Part shown: one piece after another, positions 16,496-24,239 of the stretch
Layout: each line of letters starts with the position of its first letter
Numbering within the stretch: position 1 is the first letter of the stretch
From: Mycobacterium lentiflavum
GTDB lineage: Bacteria; Actinomycetota; Actinomycetes; Mycobacteriales; Mycobacteriaceae
Direction of reading: 5' to 3'
Length of the DNA stretch: 64,000 nucleotides
NCBI RefSeq assembly: GCF_022374895.2
Contig: NZ_CP092423.2
Coordinates: 4,774,001 to 4,838,000, forward strand
Translations under genes and position numbers: made by a program
The notes under the pieces: model-generated
The model's database searches: none
Told to the model about the DNA's origin: nothing
Seen by the model: the letters and a program-made list of their open reading frames with translations, nothing else

Positions 16496-16711
16496 AGCGA
16501 GAAGGTCATCCGAGAGCCCGTGCCTCACGCACGGCGCTTACCCGGTGAGATCTATGCACGGCCAGAGCAGGCAGCTCTTGATGGCCGCAGCCTGCTTATC
16601 GCCGCCACGTCGGATTGATTTCGCCCGGTGGGGCATTGCCCCGGCTGGGACGCAGTTGACGCCGAATCGTGATGACTCCGATTTATCGGCCTTTTACCGC
16701 GGTTTTGCTTG

Positions 16712-16736
16712 TGGAGCTAAGGGGAATCGAACCCCT
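16712..16736 (-). repeat. 3' end of a tRNA-Ala without its body (att-like scar)
   Basis: Read on the minus strand, this is a perfect T-arm (AGGGG-TTCGATT-CCCCT) followed by the acceptor 3' strand TTAGCTCC and discriminator A. This is the 3' end of a mycobacterial-type tRNA-Ala. No matching 5' acceptor strand, D-arm or anticodon arm is found upstream on the minus strand, and CCA is not encoded (CAA follows). Isolated tRNA 3' ends are typical attL/attR remnants of integrases that use tRNA genes. No integrase gene is visible nearby. Confidence 0.6.
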
Positions 16737-17009
16737 CCCATGACCAGGAAAATGCCGGTTTACCTGCATGTTCGCTCCGTATCTTTCCTATTCAGTCCCG
16801 TTCGTTACCTGCGGTTTTGTTCTCAGGTCTTGACGGCGTCAAGACTCTTGGCGACGTCGCCCTTCAAATTGGCGAGGTCTCTGTCGGTGTTTCGAGAACT
16901 TGAAATCAGGGTCGGTGAGACCGGTCTGCGGCGGCGACGATCACTACTCGCTGCGCTCCTGCCGCCGCCGCGACGTCGGCGTCAAGCCAGAGACTTGACC
17001 TGTGGCAAC
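16737..17009. other. Gene-free stretch with inverted repeats
   Basis: No credible gene lies between the tRNA-Ala remnant and the hairpin at 17010. GTCTTGACGGCGTCAAGAC (16827-16845) is a perfect palindrome with 9-bp arms around one base. GC-rich inverted stretches (GCGGCGGC near 16930, GCCGCCGC near 16970) could also pair. The 206-codon frame crossing this region is poorly protein-like. Confidence 0.5.
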
Positions 17010-17042
17010 GCGGAAGGTGTTGATGGCATCAACACCTTCCGC
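17010..17042 (-). terminator. Perfect 16-bp hairpin downstream of secreted-protein gene
   Basis: The two arms (17010-17025 and 17027-17042) are exact reverse complements around a single base; the left arm is GCGGAAGGTGTTGATG. It lies 62 bases past the stop of the minus-strand gene 17105-17464 and has no T-run, like many mycobacterial hairpin terminators. Confidence 0.55.
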
Positions 17043-17104
17043 ACAATAGTTCCTGTTGGTCGACAAGCTGATGGCGGTGCGGTTATACGTGCGTTTGTCA
17101 CTCC

Positions 17105-17464
17105 TCATTGGCCGGGCGCGTTCTGGTCTTCCACGACCGTCAACTTGATCTGCGCGTCCATCTGAACCCCCGTCCCCGCCGATGGCGACTGAGTCGCGAT
17201 CTTCCACCACCCGAACGGGACAGGGGCGTTGATGGTGTCGTTCATTACGTCGTGGCCATCAGGCGCAATCGCAGAGATATTAGTGAAGCAGGAGGTCGTC
17301 GAGTCGGTCATGGTGTGCTCCATTGACCAGCCGGTCAACGTTGGCATCGGGATGGGCCAGTTGTACGTCTTCCTGCACACCTCCTCGGCGGTAATGCCAT
17401 TCGCCACAGGCGCGCATCCAATCGTCGCGGCCACGATCGCCGCCGCAATAGCCACGATTTTCAT
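17105..17464 (-). CDS. Small secreted protein of unknown function
   Basis: 119 residues. The N-terminus MKIVAIAAAIVAATIGC is a classical signal sequence; cleavage is likely near VANG, and the Cys17 context (TIGC) is a poor lipobox. The mature part contains two further cysteines (EEVCRKTYNW and TTSCFTNIS) that may form a disulfide, plus WSMEHTMTDS. It resembles the many short exported proteins of mycobacteria; no function can be given. The gene stands alone between the tRNA remnant and the Lrp-like gene. Confidence 0.72.
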   Translation of the reverse strand: MKIVAIAAAIVAATIGCAPVANGITAEEVCRKTYNWPIPMPTLTGWSMEHTMTDSTTSCFTNISAIAPDGHDVMNDTINAPVPFGWWKIATQSPSAGTGVQMDAQIKLTVVEDQNAPGQ

Positions 17465-17630
17465 CTCTCTCCTTGCCCGGCTCTTGCATTACGGCGATTC
17501 CCACAGTCAGCATCATCGCCCTGTTCTTACCGGCACCTCGCAAAACGGGAGTTCCCATGGCGCAAGCGGCCGGTCAACGACGGCCTCACCGACTTCGAGC
17601 AGACGCGTTCGTCTTCGTGCTCGCTAGAAG

Positions 17631-17918
17631 TCAGTCTGCTCCGATGGAGAACATGGCCTCTAGATCCAGTCGTGAGAAAGCTTGGAACGCAACATGAGTT
17701 CGTGTCGTGGCCACTCCGGGTAATTTAGCGATGCCATTGGGAATCACTTCGGCCACCTCGTCGAATTCTGCGACACGGACGATCGCTACCAGATCGAATT
17801 CCCCAGTCACGGAATAGACTTCGCTAACCCCTTTAAGGTCGCAAAGTTGTCGAGCTACTTCCGGGATCGCCTGTTGCCCGCAGTCGATCAATACGAAGGC
17901 CGTGACCATTGCCATCAC
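17631..17918 (-). CDS. Stand-alone Lrp/AsnC ligand-binding (RAM) domain protein
   Basis: 95 residues (GTG 17918, AAGGA 7 bases upstream; ATG 17915 or 17909 also possible). The whole protein is one RAM domain: TAFVLIDCGQQAIPEVARQL, then GVSEVYSVTGEFDLVAIVRV and LPGVATTRTHVAFQAFSR. No DNA-binding domain is present. Such single-domain proteins bind amino acids or related small molecules and can modulate full-length Lrp proteins or enzymes. No clear link to neighbours. Confidence 0.85.
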   Translation of the reverse strand: MMAMVTAFVLIDCGQQAIPEVARQLCDLKGVSEVYSVTGEFDLVAIVRVAEFDEVAEVIPNGIAKLPGVATTRTHVAFQAFSRLDLEAMFSIGAD

Positions 17919-17920
17919 CT

Positions 17921-18118
17921 TTATTTCCTTCTACCCGTGAACATGACCCGGACAGGCCCGATCTGTGCATAGCCGTACGCATCGCGCGTGATCGCAGCAG
18001 GCAAACCCGTTGAACTGCTGTCATCCGGAACGACAGGTGGACACACGACGGCGATGGATGTCCACCCGTGGCGCCGGACAGCACCGAGCCTGCTGGGCGT
18101 GAAAACATAGTCTGACAT
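17921..18118 (-). CDS. Possible small hypothetical protein
   Basis: A 65-codon frame (MSDYVFTPSRLGAVRRHGWT...) that ends 2 bases before the Lrp-like gene, which hints at coupling, but the ribosome site is weak and no family is recognised. It could equally be an untranslated leader or a chance frame. Listed because otherwise a 300-bp gap remains here. Confidence 0.25.
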   Translation of the reverse strand: MSDYVFTPSRLGAVRRHGWTSIAVVCPPVVPDDSSSTGLPAAITRDAYGYAQIGPVRVMFTGRRK

Positions 18119-18217
18119 TACTTCAATCGCCGAGGACGGGCGGCCGCCAAAGCAACCGGATTCGCCGAACCGTTAGGTGTGGTTACGTTCTACGTGTCGG
18201 CGCGAGTTGCCCGGTGG

Positions 18218-19123
18218 CTACGAGGGCTGTGGTTGACCAGAATCGGGCCCAATCTTGCGTCCATTGCCGTCGTAGACGTACCAGCCGCGCCCCGTCTTGC
18301 GCCCGAGTTGGCCGAGCGCAACGAGCTCAATCACGCTCTTTGACGGTGCGTCGCGAGGATTTCCGGATTCGGCGAAGCGTGCACGCTTGGTGTAGTACCC
18401 GATGTCAATCCCCGTGAGATCCATGAGTTCGAAAGGCCCCATTGGGTAACCGAGCGCCGTTCGGCACGCGGTGTCAATAGCTTCCACGGACGCAACGCCG
18501 CTCTCGTAGAGGAAGATCGCTTCGTCGCGGACGGCGCCAAGAATTCGGTTAGCAATAAACCCGGGGATCTCCTTATGGAGGACGATGGGTGTTTTGCCTA
18601 AGCGGCGTACCAACGCCACCGCAGTTGCCAGTGTCATGTGTGCTGTGTCAGGACCGGTCACGATCTCGACGCCCTTCATCACCAACGCAGGATTGAAGAA
18701 GTGAACGTTACAGACAAGCTCCACACGCTCGGTGGCATCAGCGATCCTCGAGGGCACGAAGCCAGACGAATTACTAGCCAGGATCGCATGTTTGGGCGTT
18801 ACTCGATCGAGCCGGTTGAATAGCGCTCGTTTGACCTCGAGATCTTCTACCGCGGCTTCGATAACAAAGTCAGCGTCAGTGGCCAACCTGGCGAGATCGG
18901 TGCCAAAAGTTAGTCGTTGATGGGCAGCATCTTCATCATGCTGATTGCGCAAGCCTTTGGCGACATCACGTGCACTGCGGTCGGTCAGCTCAAGGTATGC
19001 CGCCTCGATCCGATGTTGGTCGATGTCATGGCATGCCACCGTGAACCCTGCGCGTGAACACAGCAGTGCGATCTGTGATCCCATTGCACCGGCACCGACA
19101 ACAAGCACACGCTCAATATCCAA
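18218..19123 (-). CDS. 3-hydroxyacyl-CoA dehydrogenase (3-hydroxyadipyl-CoA type likely)
   Basis: 301 residues from TTG 19123; GTG 19108 is possible. The NAD site is RVLVVGAGAMGSQIALLCSR at the N-terminus. The catalytic region includes VHFFNPALVMKGVEIV with its conserved His, and the C-terminal domain begins EIPGFIANRILGAV and ends GQLGRKTGRGWYVYDG. It oxidises L-3-hydroxyacyl-CoA to 3-oxoacyl-CoA with NAD. It follows an enoyl-CoA hydratase by 8 bases and a 3-oxoadipyl-CoA-type thiolase upstream, so 3-hydroxyadipyl-CoA is the likely substrate. A second enzyme of this family is at 59063-59902. Confidence 0.88.
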   Translation of the reverse strand: MDIERVLVVGAGAMGSQIALLCSRAGFTVACHDIDQHRIEAAYLELTDRSARDVAKGLRNQHDEDAAHQRLTFGTDLARLATDADFVIEAAVEDLEVKRALFNRLDRVTPKHAILASNSSGFVPSRIADATERVELVCNVHFFNPALVMKGVEIVTGPDTAHMTLATAVALVRRLGKTPIVLHKEIPGFIANRILGAVRDEAIFLYESGVASVEAIDTACRTALGYPMGPFELMDLTGIDIGYYTKRARFAESGNPRDAPSKSVIELVALGQLGRKTGRGWYVYDGNGRKIGPDSGQPQPS

Positions 19124-19131
19124 GTCCCGCT

Positions 19132-19905
19132 CTACTTTCCGGTGAAGCTAGGGGGCCGCTTTGCTAAAAAGGCCTCAACCCCCTCGCGTTTGTCGTCGCT
19201 GTTGTAAAGCAGTGCTTGCGCAAGTCTTTCCATCATGAGGCCACTGCGCGAATCAACGTCAACTCCGGCGCGAACTACCAACTTGGCCAGACGTATGGCA
19301 AGCGGGCCTTTGGCCATGATGGTTGCTGCCGTCTCCTTGGCTGCTACCAGTAGGTCGGCATTAGGGACGACTCGCGAAACCAGACCTGTTTCCAATGCTT
19401 CGCCCGCAGACATGATCCGGCCAGTAAGGATCATGTCCAGGGCACGGCCGGGCCCGATGAGCCGGGCCAGCCGTTGTGTGCCACCAGCGCCGGGAAGGAT
19501 CGCGAGGTTGGTTTCGGGGAGGCCGAAACGAGCAGTCTGCGAGGCGATCCTGATATCGCATGCCATTGCTAGCTCGCAGCCCCCACCGAGGGCATGGCCA
19601 TTGATCGCCGCGATGGTCGGCTTGTTTAACGCCTCGATGTCATCAAACAATCGCTGCATGCGCGACTGGATCGCGGTCTCGCTGGTGTAGTCGCGCAGGC
19701 TCTCGATGTCAGCTCCGGCGGCAAAGGCACGATCCCCTGCGCCAGTGAAGACTACCGCCCGGACCCGGTCATCCTCCCCGGCTAAAGTAACCACCGAATG
19801 CAGCTCGGCCTGCATCTTCGAGTTGATCGCGTTGCGAACGTCGGGTCGGTTCATCATGACCACAGCGACGCCGTCGCAGTCTTTAACAATCAGATTTTCG
19901 TACAT
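19132..19905 (-). CDS. Enoyl-CoA hydratase
   Basis: 257-residue crotonase. The oxyanion-hole segments are AFAAGADIESL (near 65-75) and INGHALGGGCELAMACDI (near 100-117). The catalytic glutamates are in GGGCEL and GLPETNLAILPGAGG, so a hydratase rather than only an isomerase is expected. It ends KRPPSFTGK. The start at 19905 (MYENLIV) is chosen because the longer frame runs into the thiolase gene. It is cotranscribed with thiolase and 3-hydroxyacyl-CoA dehydrogenase. A 2,3-dehydroadipyl-CoA hydratase role is inferred. Confidence 0.9.
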   Translation of the reverse strand: MYENLIVKDCDGVAVVMMNRPDVRNAINSKMQAELHSVVTLAGEDDRVRAVVFTGAGDRAFAAGADIESLRDYTSETAIQSRMQRLFDDIEALNKPTIAAINGHALGGGCELAMACDIRIASQTARFGLPETNLAILPGAGGTQRLARLIGPGRALDMILTGRIMSAGEALETGLVSRVVPNADLLVAAKETAATIMAKGPLAIRLAKLVVRAGVDVDSRSGLMMERLAQALLYNSDDKREGVEAFLAKRPPSFTGK

Positions 19906-19921
19906 CGGTCTGGTCACCGCC

Positions 19922-21121
19922 CTATGCGGCCTCAAGAAGCACCGCGACGCCCTGGCCCACACCCACACACATGGTGACCAGCGCGCGACGCAGTTGCCGG
20001 TCGCTCATCTCGGTTGCCGCGGTCAGCGCCAAGCGTGCGCCGCTGGCCCCAAGCGGGTGCCCAAGTGCGATTGCCCCCCCATTAGGATTAACGTGCTCGG
20101 CGTCGTCTGGGAGTCCAAGGCCACGCAGCACTGCCAGCGCCTGGGCTGCAAAGGCCTCGTTCAGCTCGACAAGGTCGATGTCACCGATCTTCAGTCCAGA
20201 GCGGCCGAGCAACTTGAGTGTGGCGGGAATAGGGCCGATTCCCATCGTGCGTGGGGCCACGCCACTGGCCGCCCCCGACGTAAGACGCGCCAAGGGATTC
20301 AAACCATACTTCGCGACAGCGTCTTGGGAGGCAACCAGCACTGCGGCCGCGCCGTCGTTGATCCCCGACGAGTTGCCCGCAGTAACGCTTCCTCCCGGGA
20401 TGATGCTTGGCAGCTTGGCCAGCTTGCTCAGCGTAGTTTCACGCGGATGCTCGTCGGCTGCGACTCGCTGGGCATCGGCACCTTGTCGCGGAACGTCGAT
20501 CGGCGCGATCTCTCGGTCGAGTCGTTTCGAAGCGACCGCATCCGCGGTCCGCTGTTGGGACCGAAATGCGAAGGCATCCTGGTCTTCTCGTGATATTCCG
20601 TACTCATCGGCGACAATCTGGGCCGTCTCGGGCATCGAGTCGACGCCGAACCGTTCTCGCATACGCGGGTTGACGAATCTCCAACCGATGGTTGTGTCGT
20701 ACTTCTCGGGGGCGCGCGCCCAGGCGATGCCGGCCTTCGGGGAAACAAACGGCGCCCGCGTCATGCTCTCCACGCCTCCCGCAATTGCAAGGTCAGCGTC
20801 TCCCGCGCGAACGCTGCGCGCGGCCTGGGTGATGGCGTCGAGCCCTGACCCGCATAGCCGATTAACTGTTGTACCGGGAACTTCTATCGGTAGATCGGCG
20901 AGCAGCACCGCCATGCGTGCGATATTGCGATTGTCTTCGCCTGCCTGATTTGCGCAGCCCAAGATGACCTCGTCCACGGCGCTCCAGTCGACGCTGGGCT
21001 CCAGTCGTACCAACTCTGCCACTACGTGTGCGGCCAAGTCGTCGGGCCGAGCGCCTGCCAACGCCCCTCCGTATCGACCGAATGCGGTACGCACGCCGCG
21101 CACTAAGAACGCTTCAGGCAT
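19922..21121 (-). CDS. pcaF: 3-oxoadipyl-CoA thiolase (PcaF/PaaJ-type)
   Basis: 399 residues. The nucleophilic Cys is in TTVNRLCGSGLDAI, the His in NGGAIALGHPLGASGAR and the second Cys in TMCVGVGQGVAV. The insert WRFVNPRMRERFGVDSMPE is characteristic of the PcaF/PaaJ subgroup, which splits 3-oxoadipyl-CoA into succinyl-CoA and acetyl-CoA. That is the last step of beta-ketoadipate, phenylacetate and benzoyl-CoA (box) pathways. It heads a minus-strand operon with hydratase and dehydrogenase and is divergent from the SDR gene; the shared promoter region holds the 31-bp element at 21150. Subfamily assignment is by eye. Confidence 0.88.
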   Translation of the reverse strand: MPEAFLVRGVRTAFGRYGGALAGARPDDLAAHVVAELVRLEPSVDWSAVDEVILGCANQAGEDNRNIARMAVLLADLPIEVPGTTVNRLCGSGLDAITQAARSVRAGDADLAIAGGVESMTRAPFVSPKAGIAWARAPEKYDTTIGWRFVNPRMRERFGVDSMPETAQIVADEYGISREDQDAFAFRSQQRTADAVASKRLDREIAPIDVPRQGADAQRVAADEHPRETTLSKLAKLPSIIPGGSVTAGNSSGINDGAAAVLVASQDAVAKYGLNPLARLTSGAASGVAPRTMGIGPIPATLKLLGRSGLKIGDIDLVELNEAFAAQALAVLRGLGLPDDAEHVNPNGGAIALGHPLGASGARLALTAATEMSDRQLRRALVTMCVGVGQGVAVLLEAA

Positions 21122-21149
21122 ATTTCCGAGCCACCTGCAAATATATCGC

Positions 21150-21183
21150 CATATTGACGATCGTAACGTATCCGTGGCATTGT
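21150..21183 (+). promoter_or_regulatory. Shared 31-bp promoter element, copy 1
   Basis: Bases 21150-21180 match 31991-32021 (opposite strand) at 29 of 31 positions. The block contains TTGACG (21154-21159) as a -35, followed after 18 bases by CATTGT (21178-21183), a possible -10 for the SDR gene at 21191. TGACGATCGTAA inside it is a near-perfect 12-bp palindrome over the -35. It lies between the thiolase operon (minus) and the SDR-RidA genes (plus). Confidence 0.6.
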
Positions 21184-21190
21184 CGGGAAG

Positions 21191-21952
21191 GTGTCAAACG
21201 AAGGATCGGTGTCCCTGGTGACCGGTGCTGGTCGTGGAATCGGTCGCGCGGTAGCGATACGACTCAGTTCGCACGGCCGCCGCGTCGCGCTGACCTCGCG
21301 GACGAAGGAAGAACTGAACGAGACGGCGCGGCTGTGTGCGGGCGAGGTGCTGGTACTACCAGCGGACATCACGTCGACCGCCGCCATCGATAAGGTTTTC
21401 GCCGCAGTTGAAAGTTATTGGGGGGCAGTGGAAATCCTCATTGCAGCCGCAGGGGTGTCGGCAGCGGCACCACTTGTGAAGACCACCGACACACAATGGG
21501 ATCAGATGTTGGACGTGAATCTCACGGCACCGTTTCGCTGCATCCGGCGCGCCGCGCCGGCCATGATCGGTCGTGGCCACGGACGGATCGTGGTGATCGC
21601 TTCCGTCGCCGCGAAGAAAGGCGATTCCTACATCAGCGCTTATACCGCCAGCAAACACGGTCTGCTGGGAGTAGTGCGAAGTGCCGCCGCCGAACTGGCC
21701 ACCAAAGGGGTCACCGTCAACGCAGTGTGTCCCGGATACGTCGACACCCCCATGACTGAGCGCACCATCGCCAATATCGCAAAGACAACCGGCCGCACAG
21801 TCGAGGACGCACGGGCGGCACTGCAAATGAAGCAACCCAATCGACGATTGGTGACGGTGGACGAGGTAGCCGACGCGGTGTGGCTGTGCGTTACCAACGC
21901 TGCCATCAACGGGCAGGGGATCACGGTCGATGGCGGCGGAGTTCAATCGTGA
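21191..21952 (+). CDS. Short-chain dehydrogenase, 3-hydroxyacyl-CoA dehydrogenase-like
   Basis: 253 residues. The cofactor site is LVTGAGRGIGRAVAIRL, the catalytic Ser is in VVIASVAAKKGD and the Tyr-Lys pair in YTASKHGLLG; the end GQGITVDGGG is typical for the classical family. It resembles BadH/FabG-type enzymes that oxidise alicyclic or hydroxyacyl-CoA alcohols. GTG 21191 would be close to leaderless relative to CATTGT at 21178; GTG 21209 is the alternative. It is the first gene of a plus-strand series with RidA and an aryl-CoA ligase, so it probably handles an alicyclic CoA intermediate of aminobenzoate breakdown (inferred). Confidence 0.85.
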   Translation: MSNEGSVSLVTGAGRGIGRAVAIRLSSHGRRVALTSRTKEELNETARLCAGEVLVLPADITSTAAIDKVFAAVESYWGAVEILIAAAGVSAAAPLVKTTDTQWDQMLDVNLTAPFRCIRRAAPAMIGRGHGRIVVIASVAAKKGDSYISAYTASKHGLLGVVRSAAAELATKGVTVNAVCPGYVDTPMTERTIANIAKTTGRTVEDARAALQMKQPNRRLVTVDEVADAVWLCVTNAAINGQGITVDGGGVQS

Positions 21953-21980
21953 CTGCGCACAACAGCTCCGGGAGTGCCGC

Positions 21981-22379
21981 ATGAGTCTTGAGTTCATCAA
22001 TCCGCCCGAACTCGGCACCCCGAAAGGTTTCTCGCACGCGGCGGTAGGTTCTGGGACGATCGTTTTTTTAGCGGGCCAGACCGCACTGGATGCATCCGGG
22101 CTCATCGTTGGTACGACCGTGGCAGAGCAGTTTGAGCGGGCCCTCGGCAACTTGCTCACGGCCCTTGCCGCTGCCGGAGGCAACCCCACCGACCTTGCGA
22201 GTTTGACTATCTACATCGTCGACATTGACGACTATCGGGCCAGTTCGCACGCCATCGGAGCCGTGTGGAAACAACTCGTTGGCCGCAGCTACCCACCGAC
22301 AGCCGGTATTGGGGTGGCCCGCTTGTGGGACGCCGCAGCTCTTGTTGAGGTCCAAGGCATTGCCGTACTGCCTGATTAA
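21981..22379 (+). CDS. ridA: RidA (YjgF/YER057c) family enamine/imine deaminase
   Basis: 132 residues, the usual RidA length. Conserved elements are IVFLAGQTALDASG, LASLTIYIVDIDDYR, the arginine in GVARLWDAAALVEVQGIAV and the C-terminal acidic end. RidA proteins hydrolyse reactive enamines/imines to ketones and ammonia. Next to a 2-aminobenzoate-CoA ligase and a 2-aminobenzoyl-CoA monooxygenase/reductase, it fits removal of the amino group from a dearomatised aminocyclohexene-carbonyl-CoA (inferred). The start at 21981 is preferred because the longer frame overlaps the SDR. Confidence 0.9.
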   Translation: MSLEFINPPELGTPKGFSHAAVGSGTIVFLAGQTALDASGLIVGTTVAEQFERALGNLLTALAAAGGNPTDLASLTIYIVDIDDYRASSHAIGAVWKQLVGRSYPPTAGIGVARLWDAAALVEVQGIAVLPD

Positions 22380-22416
22380 CCGCCGGACCAACCGGCGAAG
22401 CCAGCGGAAATATAGC

Positions 22417-22430
22417 GTAATAGTGATTAC
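22417..22430. promoter_or_regulatory. Palindrome upstream of the aryl-CoA ligase
   Basis: GTAATAGTGATTAC has perfect 5-bp arms (GTAAT/ATTAC) with a 4-base centre. It lies 45 bases upstream of the ligase start and 8 bases before a -10-like TATACG (22438-22443). Candidate operator only. Confidence 0.35.
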
Positions 22431-22474
22431 CGTTCCTTATACGAAACATCAGCTTGAGCCTCAGAAGGGATGCG

Positions 22475-24103
22475 ATGAGACCGTCGCTTTCTGCCCACAT
22501 CGACACCTTCTGTCGGGACAACATGCCGGCCAAGGAGCTGTGGCCCGAGCTGCTGTTCAACCTGCCGGGACTCCAATACCCTGCGCGATTGAATTGTGCC
22601 GTCGAGTTGCTGGACAAGGTCGCTGACCGTGTCGGCGCCGGCCAACCGTGTCTGCTGACGCCCGACGCGCCCGCGTGGACATACGGTGACTTGCGTCGCG
22701 TCTCAAACCAGGTCGCCGCGGTGTTGGTCGAGGACTACGGAATAGTCCCCGGTAACCGTGTTTTGCTCCGCGGTCCCAACAACCCGTGGCTGGTGGCCTG
22801 CTGGTTCGGGATCATAAAGGCCGGGGCCGTCGCAGTCACCACGATGCCGATGCTGCGCGAAGTCGAACTAACTAAGATCGCCAATGCGGCCAGCGTCGAT
22901 TTGGCGTTGTGCGACGCACGCTTCACTGAGGCCCTCACTGCGTCGGGTGTCGCAGGCCTGCGAGTCGCCGAGTTCGGCGGCGACGCCGGCCTCACCACTG
23001 CGATCGAGAGCAAGGCCGCCGACTTCACGGCAGTCGACACCGCCGCGGACGATGTTGCGCTACTTGCGTTTACGTCAGGAACCACCGGTCGCCCAAAAGC
23101 CACGATGCACTTCCACCGCGACGTGTTAGCCGTCGCCGATACATTCTCAGCACACGTGCTCAAACCCGTCACTACTGACATCTTCACGGGTACTCCACCG
23201 GTGGCGTTCACCTTCGGTCTCGGCGGCCTCGTCGTTTTTCCGCTGCGCGTTGGCGCCGCAACGCTGCTTCTCGAAAAGGCAACACCAGACGAGCTCGCTG
23301 ACCACATCGCCCAGCATGAGGTCACTATTTGCTTCACCGCGCCAACGGCGTACCGCGCAATGGTCGCCTCGGGCAACGCGCACAAGATATCGACGTTGCG
23401 CCGCGCGGTCGCCGCAGGCGAGCATCTTCCTGCCTCCACCTGGCACGCGGTCTTCGACGCGACCGGCGTTAAGCTCATTAATGGCATCGGAGCCACCGAG
23501 ATGTTGCACATCTTCGTTGCCTCCCCCACTGACGAGATAAAGGTCGGCTCCACCGGCCGCGCCGTACCGGGCTACGCCGTCGCCGTCCTTGACGATCAAG
23601 GCAAACCACAGCCTCCGGGAACGCCCGGACAGCTCGCAGTCAAAGGGCCAACGGGATGTCGTTACCTCGCCGATGATCGACAAGGCGAATACGTTAAACA
23701 GGGCTGGAACGTCACCGGCGACACTTTTATTCAGGACGCGGACGGCTACTTGTGGTATCAGGCACGCAGCGACGACATGATCGTCTCGTCCGGCTACAAC
23801 ATTGCCGCTCCCGAGGTCGAAGAAGCTTTGCTGACCCATCCTGATGTTAGCGAGTGCGCCGTGGCCGGCGTGCCTGATATCGACCGAGGGCAGCTCGTGA
23901 CGGCGTTCGTTGTACTGCGTGAGGGGGTCGACCGCGGCGCGCGAGTCGCAACCGGACTGCAGGATTTTGTTAAGCAACGAATCGCACCATACAAATACCC
24001 ACGTCGCGTTGTCTTCGTAGACGAATTGCCCAAAACGTCAAGCGGAAAGTTGCAGCGCTCCCGGTTACCGGGCGTCGCACGGGATGGCGCGAAGCCGATC
24101 TAG
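22475..24103 (+). CDS. abmG: Aryl-CoA ligase, probably 2-aminobenzoate-CoA ligase
   Basis: 542-residue ANL-superfamily ligase: P-loop FTSGTTGRPKATMHFHRD, A5 motif NGIGATEMLHIF, A8 region GWNVTGDTFIQDADGY and the catalytic C-terminal lysine in PKTSSGKLQRS. The GATEMLHIF form is typical of benzoate/aminobenzoate-CoA ligases. It forms the aryl-CoA from acid, ATP and CoA. The next gene is a 2-aminobenzoyl-CoA monooxygenase/reductase-type fusion, making anthranilate the best substrate guess; salicylate is an alternative. ATG 22475 is chosen over TTG 22454 because AGAAGGG sits 6 bases upstream. A different benzoate-CoA ligase is at 55240-56838. Confidence 0.85.
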   Translation: MRPSLSAHIDTFCRDNMPAKELWPELLFNLPGLQYPARLNCAVELLDKVADRVGAGQPCLLTPDAPAWTYGDLRRVSNQVAAVLVEDYGIVPGNRVLLRGPNNPWLVACWFGIIKAGAVAVTTMPMLREVELTKIANAASVDLALCDARFTEALTASGVAGLRVAEFGGDAGLTTAIESKAADFTAVDTAADDVALLAFTSGTTGRPKATMHFHRDVLAVADTFSAHVLKPVTTDIFTGTPPVAFTFGLGGLVVFPLRVGAATLLLEKATPDELADHIAQHEVTICFTAPTAYRAMVASGNAHKISTLRRAVAAGEHLPASTWHAVFDATGVKLINGIGATEMLHIFVASPTDEIKVGSTGRAVPGYAVAVLDDQGKPQPPGTPGQLAVKGPTGCRYLADDRQGEYVKQGWNVTGDTFIQDADGYLWYQARSDDMIVSSGYNIAAPEVEEALLTHPDVSECAVAGVPDIDRGQLVTAFVVLREGVDRGARVATGLQDFVKQRIAPYKYPRRVVFVDELPKTSSGKLQRSRLPGVARDGAKPI

Positions 24104-24177
24104 CTGCAGTTAGTGCTCGCCAGGTACCCACCCACGGGCAGCGGCGGGCGCACCTCCCACGAGAGTATGCTGTTTTC

Positions 24178-24207
24178 TTGACGGCCGTTGGTTTTTAACA
24201 ATATGAT
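24178..24207 (+). promoter_or_regulatory. Promoter with consensus -35 and -10
   Basis: TTGACG (24178-24183), an 18-base spacer and TATGAT (24202-24207) form a near-ideal promoter. Transcription would start near 24214, about 25 bases before the GTG of the monooxygenase/reductase gene, so this gene and those after it can be expressed separately from the ligase. Confidence 0.6.
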
Positions 24208-24239
24208 TCAAGTGTAGGCGGTACTGAGTGGGAGCGAAT

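Noticed and set aside
16712..17060. tmRNA (ssrA) or a complete tRNA on the minus strand
   Set aside because: Only the T-arm and 3' acceptor strand are present; no tag-peptide frame, no 5' acceptor half and no anticodon arm could be found, and the end matches tRNA-Ala better than mycobacterial tmRNA.
16545..17165. 206-codon plus frame over the tRNA remnant and hairpins
   Set aside because: It crosses the tRNA-Ala end and both palindromes, has no ribosome site and low-complexity Arg-rich parts.
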